The notes below the pieces were generated by a model. The model was not told the DNA's origin. It saw nothing but the letters and a program-made list of their open reading frames with translations, and did not search any database. From Monarcha castaneiventris obscurior (Eukaryota; Chordata; Aves; Passeriformes; Monarchidae), in contig JAMPIT010000890.1 in assembly GCA_026261815.1 (NCBI GenBank), positions 7,470,001-7,534,000 of the forward strand: a DNA stretch of 64,000 nt. The letters are read 5' to 3'. The stretch's first letter is position 1. Every line of letters starts with the position of its first letter. The position numbers were made by a program, and so were the translations under genes. This document shows positions 12,901 through 23,561 of this stretch, one piece after another.

Positions 12901-15589
12901 GCAATTACTACTAATACTTGCAAGTAATTAGAGAAATTACATTTTTTAGCAGCAAGACTCATTAAAAGTCTTTGGCATGTTATCAGCATTGAGAGAAATT
13001 GCATTCAACTGACATGAATACAGAAGCAACTACAGAAATAGCTTTATATAGCTAAGAAAAGACCATGGCTTCACACAGGTGTTGGTACAAACGTGCTTTT
13101 CTCAGCTATGAAAATATCTGCGTTGAAAAATCTTTCCTTTCTGTACTCTGCAGCACTGCTTATCTTGCAGTAACTTTTCACCCTTCTGGGCACCGCTGTT
13201 GAGGCCAAGAGCTTTCGTTAAAGTTGATTGAGGTCTTTTCCTCAACTTAGAGTGTCTTTGGAAAAGATATAAATTCCTCTTTTCCTTAATCAGCATTGCA
13301 TATAAATTGTTTCTTCTGTACTCCTCCCCACACTCACACCCGCCTTTGTTCAACCCTGCAGAACATTTTGTGAAGTGTTTCTATATCTTATGTGCTTTGT
13401 GACAAAAAGATGGTTTGCATGCATAGGAAGGCTTTCCTAATCCACCTGAAACATAGCATTGAGGCAGTTCATCCAATTGGATTCTCCCTTGCCTTCCCAG
13501 AGAACAAAATCTGTAGTCAGTTACTGTAATCGTCATTATTCCTCTAAGCACTTGCCCCAGAAATTACCCATATACTGACTTTCCACTGGCAAGTAGATAA
13601 TTTTTTTCCTCATTGTTTGGGGAAATAAAAGAACAGTCAGAGTTAGATGGTGGTGATGTCCCATAGAGGCTGGCATGCACTGTGATGGGATTGGAGGTCA
13701 ATTAGCAGGGATTCTTATCTTATTTTCAAGGGAGAAGAAAGCTCCCAAATTTCAAGCTGTTTGATTTAGTAGTAGACATTTTGAGATAAATGGCAGGGCA
13801 TTTTTTTATTTACATTCTGTCCTTCATAAAATAATGCAGAAATCTTTATTTTTTCTATGGGGCTTTTTTTTCCCAGGTGTATCTCTTTTTCAGGGGTACT
13901 AGAGATGCTGTGTTTCTGTTAGTTAGGATTTGACTGCATACAGCATGATTGGTTTGGGGGTTTGTGTCAAATTTATACCCCTGAAATACAGAAGCTATGC
14001 TCTGGCTTGGTAAGAAGGAATAATATCTTGTAAAGTTGGAGGGAAAATGAGTGAAAGCCAATCTGCTAGCCACTGACAAAAATGATGGAAACAATGTCCT
14101 GAATCCACCTGAAATTAGGTGAAGAAAAGTGGAGTACCAGTGAGAAAAGTCTAGACTAGCATCTTAGTGGAGCCAACTGATGTGATAAATATGTTCAGAG
14201 ATCTTCTGGCAAGTTTCCTGGCTTGCTCAGGTAACAGTATCAAGCCTAAGAGAGCATCTCCATGTTAGAAAATAACTTTTTTATTAAAGGAGATGAAGCA
14301 CTCAGATTGGTTCAGGGAATAAAAATCTTCTATGCTCTCTTACCTCTAATATCATAATGGCTTCTATTCGTGCCATGTTCCAAGCTCATCAGAATAATGA
14401 AAAGACAGAATAAATGTCAATCATTGCCCTAAATCCAACCCTCAGTCCCTGGGCTGTGTCCTGAAAATCCTTATTCCAGACTGAATTTAGTAGGTGAGAT
14501 ACTGCAGTGTCAAACACCCCACCAAAACACTCAGCACGTGTTTGAAGCCTTCACATAGGTGTGTTTTTAGGCAGATGGGGCCTCCCCAGAACATCCAGCA
14601 CAAACTTCCACGAGCTGCAGCTTGGGGTGCTCAGGGGGGTAGGAAGCTCTAAGGGATCTTCTGCCACCCCTCAGGAAACAGACACTCTGAGGGAAGCCTC
14701 AAAAAAGAAGAAAATTGAGGGAGTGTTAAAATATACCAGGAAGCTCCAGGTCTAAAAGGTATTATGGATAAAGAGTATTTCAAAAAAGAGGGAACTTGCC
14801 TGAAGGAGGGAGACATCATTGAGTTGGAGATGGAAGGAATATAGAAGCTCCTGGAAAGTTGCTCAGTTCCTTGGTGGAGACAAGGCTGTAAGGTAATGGA
14901 AAGATTTGAGAGAATAAGTAATGTACAGAGAAGCAACATTTATTTTCACTTTTGAGGGAAGAAATTCTTGGAGATAGGATTATTTTAATACAGTCTGCTT
15001 AGCGTAAAAGCAGTTCAAACAGCAATAATGGTAATTACTGTGCCATGTCTGGTATAATACTGAATAATAAAAGAGTGGCATATTTTATAAACATCTTCAC
15101 ACAAATACATTTTCAGGATTTACAGTAATGTCTATATGTATTTAGGAATTCTGCTTTTTAAGAATATGTATTTATTCACTTAGATAATTTTCATAATATT
15201 TTGACAACTTTTGTCTTTAACAACTCGTGTATTTTTAACATCAGGGTTTCTCACGGTCTATCTTGAGGCAAATTGTTAAATTGAACTTATTGTTGGGCTA
15301 TGTTGCCACGGATTTTCAAAGACACAGTGAAATATCTGCTAAAGGATTGACAGTGAACAAAAAATTCCTCTCCCCATTCCCCCAGTCCCTTAGAAGTTAA
15401 ATGCTTAATCCAGATCTGCTGATAATGCTTTCAGGAGAGAACATGGATAAGTGAGTTATACATACCAAATGCTGGCCCTTTGAAGAGATAAATAGATGCC
15501 AAATTTTTGATGGAAAGTTTCTCATGTCTGTAGTGACACAGCTTTTGAGGGTTACCTGACACACAGGTGTGTAAAGAATGTGAGGGTGG
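9991..15589. other. Non-coding DNA, no gene supported
   Basis: No open frame with coding character is seen. The part at about 12,240-12,960 is AT-rich, free of simple repeats and dense in homeodomain-type TAAT cores. It reads like conserved non-coding DNA, but that cannot be tested here. One weak exon-like signal at 14,675-14,749 is treated under findings. Confidence 0.5.
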
Positions 15590-15590
15590 G

Positions 15591-16440
15591 TGTCTCAGGG
15601 TTCTGCAATACACAAGGACATGGGGATCCAGGTTTGTAGTAATTTTTACAAACTACTACAAAACTACCATTAACAAAGATATAAACACACTAGTATTCAC
15701 AAACACACTACAGGCTTCTACAAAATTACCACTAGAAAGGCAAATACATATATTAAAATTTATTACAGAATTCCTCCTAGTGAAACAAGTATATAGTTAC
15801 AAACCCTTACCTCTGTGTGCCTATAAATGTATTATGTGAGGTGTTACCACTGTGACATTCAGCAAACCACTCCCAGCAGCCAGGCAAATCAGTGGCAGAA
15901 GAGCCTCACTTCAAAGCTGACCCCCGTCATGGAGCCCAGAGTCAGCCAGGTGTCCCTAGCCAGGGTCCCAGACTCTAGAGGAGATCTTGTGCAGAGTTCA
16001 TTTTGTAGGTCGCCATTCACTTTTTATTACTTTTGGTGTAACTGAATGGCAGACATCAGCTCCCAGAATTACTGTTGCTGCGTTGTGTTTTTCTGAAAGG
16101 TCAGCTCCTTATCACAGTTTCTTTGTCCTGCACCCTTCAAGGTTTTTGTCCTACACCCATCAGGTTTTCTTTCTTTGTCCTGCACCCTTCAAGGTTTTTG
16201 TCCTACACCCATCAGGTTTTCTTTCTTTGTCCTGCACCCATCAAGATCTTTGCCTTAGACCTATCAAGGTTTCTTTGTCCTGCAACTGCTCCCTATCAGG
16301 GTTTCAGCAGAGCTTATCAGGGATGTCTCAGGGCTCCCGATAAGGAGATGTCCTTTGTCAGTTTGTTTACCAGTCTTTGTGGCAGCTTTGTCAAGATATT
16401 ATATTTTGAGATAGGAATAAAATTTGCAGTTCAAAAATAA
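15591..16440 (-). mobile_element. LTR-like endogenous retroviral fragment
   Basis: This moderately GC-rich block differs from the AT-rich flanks. Read on the minus strand it resembles a retroviral LTR: a U3-like part carrying tandem direct repeats (16,118-16,310), then an A/T box (TAATAAAAAG, about 16,020-16,030), then a GC-rich R/U5-like stretch down to about 15,880. The 10-mer TGTCTCAGGG occurs at 15,591 and again at about 16,325. Ends are not resolved: a minus-strand start at TGACAAAG near 16,393 is possible, but I find no target-site duplication and no primer-binding site. It may be a solo or truncated LTR. Frames crossing it (15,987-16,343 and 16,075-16,440) are shaped by the tandem repeat and are not genes. 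Confidence 0.45.
16118..16310. repeat. Minisatellite, 52-bp unit, about 3.7 copies
   Basis: Copies begin at 16,118, 16,170, 16,222 and 16,270. Units 1 and 2 are almost identical; unit 3 and the partial unit 4 are diverged. Each unit is itself two related ~26-bp halves, one with TTTGTCCTGCACCC and the other with TTTGTCCTACACCC, so the array has a 26-bp base period with a 52-bp higher-order period. If the surrounding block is a minus-strand LTR, the array sits where U3 enhancer repeats lie. Confidence 0.9.
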
Positions 16441-16969
16441 AACATAACAGCTGTTTATAAGGAAATAGTTTACTTAGTTAAAATATTTACTTTTAAAGTT
16501 AATTGCTGTTCTTTCTGACCTGTGGATTTACCTGCAGTAAGAAAATCTACGCCAGGTCTTCTGAAGAACCCACTCTCCCAGAGTCCTGTGTGCTTGAGAA
16601 AGGTGCCAACTAAATATCCACAAAACATGCCCAGTACATAACCCTCTCTATATTAATTAATCTTTTACTTACCTGCTTTGTATTTTTTTTTTTTTGTGCG
16701 TGTTTCTTCTTGGCTTTTATTTTTATTTAGATTAATGCATTCACCTTTCCTATGGAAGCTTAATCATTCCACATTTGAGCTACTACATAAAGCTTTTTCT
16801 GCAAGAGTTAGCAGAAGCACTTCTGAATGAGTGGTTCTGAGTAACACTGGGTTGAGGTGGGCATGGAGAAGGCTACCTGCTCCCTTAGCTGTGAACTCGG
16901 TCATCTCAGACTCACTGAACTGTGACTCATTTCACTGTGATCATTAGTGAAAAGGTACCTGTTACATAG

Positions 16970-16988
16970 GCGCGCGTGTGTGTGTGTG
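16970..16988. repeat. Short (CG/TG)n microsatellite
   Basis: GCGCGC followed by TG repeats. It is an alternating purine-pyrimidine stretch of the kind that can adopt left-handed Z-DNA, but it is short. Confidence 0.8.
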
Positions 16989-17936
16989 AAAAGGAGATTC
17001 ATTGACCTTTCCTTCCCCCAGTCATTCCCATCTCAATTTCTGGTACTTCAGCTTCAGAAAATCTGCGTATTGAGTCACTGTGCACTTTGTACAGCTTTCA
17101 GTTGGTAAGGTCACACAGAAAACAGCAGCTGGATGAAGAATCTGATTTTCTTTTATGTTCAGCTTCTCTCTCTGCTCTCTAAACAGGAATGACAGATCTA
17201 CCCTTTTCAGGATGCTTTGCCTTCTTCAGACATTTTTAACTAGCTGGGTATGGGTTATGGTAAAATAATGTTATTGGATTGTAACTTACTTGAATTCTTA
17301 GACCTCCTTAGTCTCTGCACTGTGTCGGATTTTATTTTTTTTTATTGAAGTGCTGTTAAAATGGGTTGGATTTTTTAGAGATAAATTTTGAGGTCTTAAT
17401 CTAGTGTCTGATGTTGTCAATGGATGCTGTAAAGAACTAAATTTAAAAAGGCTCCAAATACTGCCAGAACATCTCTATTTTGATTCTAGTCACTTTTCAC
17501 AAAGTAGTTGCAAGATTGTAGCTTTTTTGTCTTTTTTTTTCTGTTTTGTTTTGTTTTTTTCTTTTTTTGTGGTAAAATAATGTCTGGCAGTGCATCTGTG
17601 AATTTCATTTTGCACAGTTATAGGCATCACATCACTTGTCATTTATATATCTCAATCTATTAGAGAGAAGGAAGGAAACAGAACAATTCTCATTCAGAGT
17701 CATTTTGCTTTGGTTGGAGGATGTAAAGTAGGTGGAAAACATCAAGTTTACAAGAATTACTGGAGGATCTTTCAGTCATTAGAATAGTAGTCAAATTCAC
17801 TCAAAGAACAGCATAATTCTCAGAAAGCAAAACTCTCTGTATATTGTTTATGAAATGTGGAATACTAAAAACTGCTGAAAAATTGTGCAGATGCAGGAGA
17901 AGGTAAGAAGGAGCTTGAGGAGAAGTGAAGTATAAC

Positions 17937-18030
17937 ATAATGTAATAATAACTAAAAATGTTATTATGTATATATTATATATATAATATATATTATATAT
18001 ATATAATGTAATAATAACATAAAAATGTTT
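17937..18030. repeat. AT-rich palindrome flanked by direct repeats
   Basis: A ~45-bp run of alternating TATAT/ATATAA, largely self-complementary, lies between two near-identical copies of a ~26-bp sequence beginning ATAATGTAATAATAAC (17,937-17,962 and 18,003-18,030). The core could extrude as a cruciform. Confidence 0.85.
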
Positions 18031-19688
18031 TGCATTTTCATGGGTGTGTAAAAGCAGTGGTAAAAAGTCATTTAGGTTTTCACTCATGCTTGTGTGTTTG
18101 CACCATCTTTCATGTTTTGTGTAGAAACAGGAACAGAGCTTAAAGAGGTGGGGTTTTTACTGACACACATACTGAAGTTTTGAGAAACAGAATATTTTCT
18201 ATTATTTGTCAAGAAAAAAGAGTCTTAGAGGGAAAGTTATCAGCGTTGGTACCTTTATTAGAAAAAAGGAAACTTGCATGTTGGAAATCTATAGTGAGAC
18301 AACTTCCAGAAGGCTGAAGTGAGATGGCAGGACACAGTGCACGCAGGAAAGAAGGTTACAAGAATGGAATATTGCCTCCATTTTTTGCAAAGGCTGGAGT
18401 ATATGTCAAAAGCTATTTGCAGTTTTGGTTTTTCAGTGCTCACTCAGGTGGACACATCCTAGTGGTTCACCTTTGACAGGGGAAACACATGTTACTTTAC
18501 TGGTTTTGTTCTACCAAGAAAGAAGTAAAACATCTGCTGTCGTTTCCTAAGTGTAAAATTGATCAAAATTACATTATAAAGTTTTACAGCATTTTGGAAA
18601 TGGAGGAGCTGCTAAAGCAGATAGCTGCAATGTCTCTGAGAAGTATTAAATATGAAGCAGATTTAATATACTGACTTACATTTAGCTTTATCTTATTCTG
18701 CTGAAGTTAATACTGATACAGAAACAAGAGTTGATGGTGTCAAAGTGAAAAATACTATATTATTTTCTAAAGAAGTTCTTGATCTGCCTCCACAGAATGT
18801 AATACATGGAGTCTTAACTTCCGTGAATCCATAACTGACATCCCATTGCATAAACAGAGATCTCATTCTAATTGGTATTCATGCCATAAGCAGGCATAGA
18901 AGATGGGGTTTTTTCTATTTAAACTCCAGGACTGGACTAGAAGCTGATAGAAATTGATGTATTTTCATTAGCAAGCACACCTGCACTGACCGAGAAGACC
19001 GTGGAGTCAGGCTCATAGAACTGCTCATGAGAAACGCTGTCTCCTGATGAGGGAGAGGACAATGCCAAGTAGCAGGAAGGTTCACTTAGCCAAAACTTGA
19101 GTGCCTTCACCCAGATGGAGCAAAGGGAAGATTTGATTAAGTCTCCTCTTGCATATGCACTCATTAATCAAACACTTTGAAAGTACAGGTAACAAGTTCA
19201 TTACGTAGTAGACTGGAAACAATGATGAGTTAGGATTAATTTGTTCAGTTTCTAGATGATCTAGAGCCTTGTAGGTTACTCTGAGTTGGATTCTCCTTCT
19301 GTCTGCATTTCCCTAATGAAGAGTAACAATATTTACCCAATTATTAGAAACATGGTAAGATACACTCTGTGAAATAGTTCTTTTTGCTACATTTTAACTT
19401 GCCTTTAAAACTTAGATTGCAGCCTACTATACCTAATTCACTATGAACAATATGAAACAAGCTTAGCAGAAAAAAAAAAGGAACATTTGCAAATATGAAA
19501 CTAACTGTCTTTAGGCAGAAATCAATTGTAGTTGGCTTGCATATTTCTTTATCTGTTTAAAGGATACTTGTCAAAGATATGAAGATAAGCTGTTGCAAAA
19601 AGATACAAGAAATTTCAGTTTTCACTGGGCACACAGAAGGATTTTGAAGGAAAGACTAGCTAGTGGCAAGTATTCTGGACACAGGCAT

Positions 19689-20150
19689 AAAAAGGTAGAG
19701 GAGTGCTTGGAGAGAAGCCCTGCAGAAAGCAATGGTGGTGTTCAGGTTGACAGCAGAGTCAATATGGGTCAGCTCTGTCCTGGGGTGCATCAAACACCAG
19801 CTGGTCAAAAGAGATTTTATCCTGTTGCATTCAGTGTTGGTGCAGCCTCACATCAAGTGCTGTGTGCAGCTCTGGGACTCACAATTTAAGAAGCATATGA
19901 AGGGCACTTAAATGTGTCCAGAGGAGGGCAAGTGAGATGGTGTAAGGGCTGGGAGCCTTGTGAGGAGTGGCTGAGGACTCAGGGTCAGTCCAGTTTGAAG
20001 ACAAGGAGGCTGAGGGGAGACCTCATTGCTCTCCACAGCTTCTTGAGGAGGGGACCTGGACAGGGAGGTGCTGAGCTCTTTTCTCCTGTGCCCTGTTCCC
20101 CTCAGCTCCATTCCATTCAAATGAAGCTGCAGCATTAAGAGGGTCTCTTC
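19689..20150 (+). mobile_element. CR1 LINE fragment, 3' part of ORF2, truncated
   Basis: The DNA has the characteristic wording of the CR1 ORF2 3' region. Markers are GTGCAGCTCTGGGACTC at about 19,865, TGTCCAGAGGAGGGCAA at about 19,916, AGGCTGAGGGGAGACCTCAT at about 20,007, then a tail of ORF2 around CAGGGAGGTGCTGAGCTC. The order matches the C-terminal part of the reverse transcriptase region in + orientation. The copy is broken: reading frames are interrupted, the 5' part is missing, and it stops before the CR1 3' UTR and octamer tail. It is therefore a dead, internally cut fragment, clearly older than the copy at 47.9-49.2 kb. Confidence 0.9.
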
Positions 20151-21042
20151 CTTGACAACCAAGATAACCAATGTGTGCATATTAAATAGCAGAATCAGCT
20201 ACGAATCTCTTGCTCATAAATATAATATTAGCAGCACAATGTTTTCCTTGATGTAATGTAGACATGAGTGTACTTTTATATGGACAAGAAGCAACAGTTC
20301 ACATTAGCATCATTTTTCTTCCATCTGCAGGTGGCTCAGCGTCACAGGGAAGGCTAAAAGAACCAGTTAATGCAGTGCAGGTAGAAGAAAATTTTTATAT
20401 TCCAGCTTTATAGAAATGGGGGAGGAGAATAGGAAATGATAGCAACCCAATAATAAGTTTATCAGCTCTACTGTCATCACTAAATGTCACTGTCATCAGA
20501 AGATATGGTTCTGGAATACTTTAGAGGACAAAAGGATGATTTGACAAGCTGAGAAAAGCTATGGATTGTGGAGAAAACGGGAGAAAATTGGAAGGAGTCA
20601 ATTTACATACCTGAATCATGGCAGTCTTATAGTTTAAATATTTCTGCATATTAACTAATAAATGTGTCCCTTTTTTGTTTGCTTCTTTGTTACAAAATGA
20701 TGGGGAAAAGTGAAACTGTATTCTCATGAAGTCATGGGCAACTCTGACAAATCCATTTTTAATGCATGAGGAAGGAGAAAATACAGTGCACTAAGCAGGA
20801 TGGTGTAGCACTCTGTGGCTCTTTAGCAGTGCAGAAACAAGTAGTACCTTTGCCTTTTATGTGGTGTTTTGGATACAGTTTTATTTGCTGCAATGGTTGC
20901 CATCAGTGAAACCATTCCACTCTCATATACATATAGCAATTAATACATTAAATAATTTTATTTCACTGCAAATACACATTGTCTTTTCCCAAACATCATT
21001 CACTGAGAAGTTAAGTTTCATATTGTTCTACTCTTCTAATAT

Positions 21043-21066
21043 GTATTTATTTATTTATTTATTTAT
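21043..21066. repeat. (TATT)n microsatellite
   Basis: Six uninterrupted copies of a TATT/ATTT tetranucleotide, continuing a TA-rich stretch. Confidence 0.9.
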
Positions 21067-21437
21067 ATGGCTCCTCTTTAAATAATGGTGAGAGTTCTGT
21101 TTAGCAAGGAGACAAGGGAGACTGGCAAGAGCCCTGAAATATATAAATCTGTAAGCTGTAGTCCAGGTGGTAGTGGGGACACTGAACAGACAGTTAGATA
21201 TGGCATTTCATGTGTGATAGTGAGCTTTTCAATTGCAGAGAAAAGTTTTCAGTTCTCCCGTCTGTTTTAAGCAGGTGGCTTAACTATCTGCTTGAGCTGC
21301 GGCTCCTAGACTTTGAAAAGGTAACAGGATCACCAGGGAAAGAACTTTGCTCTGAAATTCTTGTGTCTCTCTGCAAGAGCACTACAATAATGGAATTTGC
21401 CATGTCATTTGGAGTTATCCTGCTCTAAAATGTTGTG

Positions 21438-21447
21438 CCATAAATGG
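21438..21447. promoter_or_regulatory. CArG-box match (SRF-type site)
   Basis: CCATAAATGG fits the CC(A/T)6GG consensus bound by serum response factor. A perfect 10-bp match is expected several times by chance in a window of this size, so function is only a possibility. It sits at the edge of a repeat-free stretch (21,430-21,720). Confidence 0.25.
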
Positions 21448-23538
21448 GCGCTGTTCACCGAACTTGAAACAAGACATAGCTGTGTTCAAAAGAGAGTGCA
21501 TCAGACAGCTTTTAATTAAACTCCATTAAAATAAGCAAGAGACCCTATTGTTTTTGCAGACTTCCACTATCTTTGCACTGAAAATTATGGGGCTTGGATT
21601 CTCATAGTTGGCTGTTTTCCTTTGAGATTTCTTTCACTTTGTAGCAGCATTAAAAAACTCTACCTTGACTTCTCATAGCTCCTTTCCAGCAATGCATTAG
21701 AGAGTTTTGCTTACTAGCAAGAGCAGCTTTTAAAAATGCCAGAGGGAGCCTGGGGTGCCAAGGGCATAATAATGGTACAGCAACTGCAATCATTAGATAC
21801 CAAAATTGCTACAGGATATTCTTCTCTGGTGAATAGGACGTGAAAATACTCCTATGTAATGTACGTGCAGACCAATAAATATACAGGGAATGGTAAAAGC
21901 CATAGGTGAATTGTTCTGGCACGGTGAGTAAATGGTTTATTATACAAGTAAATGTTAACAAGGAGTTTTAGTGCTTTTGATTCATGCCTGTTTTTCAGCT
22001 GACTTATCTGGTGTGGAATTCAGTTAATTTATACAAACAGCTTAAAGAATTAGCAATATGAAGGACAGGATATTTCAGGGTTTTTTTCCTGTCTTACAGA
22101 GGCATCAAAGGATTTTGCCTTCTTTATGAGCTGTCACTGACAGAAGTTTAATTTAGGAAGAGCTGAACTCTATTGTAGGGCAATAACAGTGGTTTAGCAC
22201 AGGGATAACTCCTAGGCAAGCTGTAGGTTTTCACTATCCATTTCTGACTTTTTCTTCCTTTGTCAATTAGAAGCAATAACACGAGATTCCAATTTTGAAA
22301 TGAGTTTTAGGAAGAACATTCATTTTTGTTGCATTTTCTGTGAAGAAAAAGAATCCCCAAAAGTTTGCAGTTCATCCATTCTTTATACTGCTGTAATCTT
22401 GAGCACACATGTAGTCTGGCTGAAGTCAATGACAGTTGCTAAAAGGCTTCAATTTCAGACTGTTGTTTAAGTGTTTTTCTAGATGATAATGAGCCATTGT
22501 TAAATTGCATCACATTACATCCATCAAATAAAGTAAAACATCCATCAAAAGTAAATCTTCACAGTTTTTGTACCAGGGGAGACCTGAAATAAACGACCCT
22601 TGTTGACCAGTAAAAAGCAATAAGCAGTTGACAACTACCATACTTTTGTATACTTTTAGGAGCTAGAGATGGTGTGGCAACAATATTCAACTTTTATTTT
22701 GACTTGCCTTTACGTGAAAAGTTCTTCATTTTTAGTAGTACTTGTGGACAAATATTTACATATGTATTTAATTTTAATAATCAATCATGTATCAGGAAGG
22801 AACTGGTTAAAAATGTGTTTTCGGAAGAAAGAAAGCAAAAGAGGCTACAAGGAACATGCTACTTTATCAGCAAATGATCCAAGTTACTATAAAAGCCCTG
22901 TAAGAAGTAGAACTTAACAAAATGTCAGTGAACAAGTTCAGTAAATGCTCCGTTCATGAAGTTAGATCAAATTCAATGCATACAGTGAGGTCAAGGAGAG
23001 AAGCCACCATGGTGTGCAAATAAGATTATTCTACTTGATATTTTATTTAAAAATTAAGTGGAAGACAACTTTTTTATTATTATTAAATTTAAAAAAGCTA
23101 AGTTTGCATTTTTTTCTGTCTTTTACTGCCGTCTCCACACGAGAAATAAATGGCTTAGGACAGATCTAATGAATGTGTTCTAAAAGACAGTAATAAATCA
23201 TAAATTAAAGGGAAACACAATGCTTTTTTTCCTCAGAGATTCAGAAGTATTCTCTGAAGCAGATTATCTTACAGATGTTAAATCTCAGGTATTGAAAACT
23301 GAAACAATATTTTACCATACTTTTAACTCCATCCTGCTCTCCCAGTCCCCGTTCTCTTTGTAAAAAGATGTAGTGCCACAGTAGGTTGAACCACAGAGCT
23401 GTATGGACTTCACATGTGTATGTGGTGTGCCTGTGAAACCCTGGCCTTGCTATGCCCAACATAATGCATACATTGTCCTACATGCTCAGTATTTTGGCCT
23501 TTTGTTGTTGCTGTTGTCCTTCTCTTTCTTCTTTTGTC

Positions 23539-23561
23539 TTTTTTTTTTTGGGGGGGGGGGG
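23539..23561 (+). repeat. T11-G12 homopolymer junction
   Basis: Eleven T followed directly by twelve G. The G run can form intermolecular or slipped G-quadruplexes, and the junction is prone to sequencing and assembly length error. Confidence 0.95.

Larger units (their letters stand above)
16441..19688. other. Non-coding DNA with simple repeats
   Basis: No gene is supported. It contains T13 at 16,683-16,695, a short CG/TG repeat at 16,970-16,988, a T-rich stretch at 17,522-17,569 and the AT palindromic patch at 17,937-18,030, described separately. Confidence 0.6.

Noticed and set aside
15987..16440. Two 118-121 codon frames with repeating HPS/THQ motifs
   Set aside because: The peptide repeats come from the 52-bp minisatellite, whose length is not a multiple of three; not a repeat protein.
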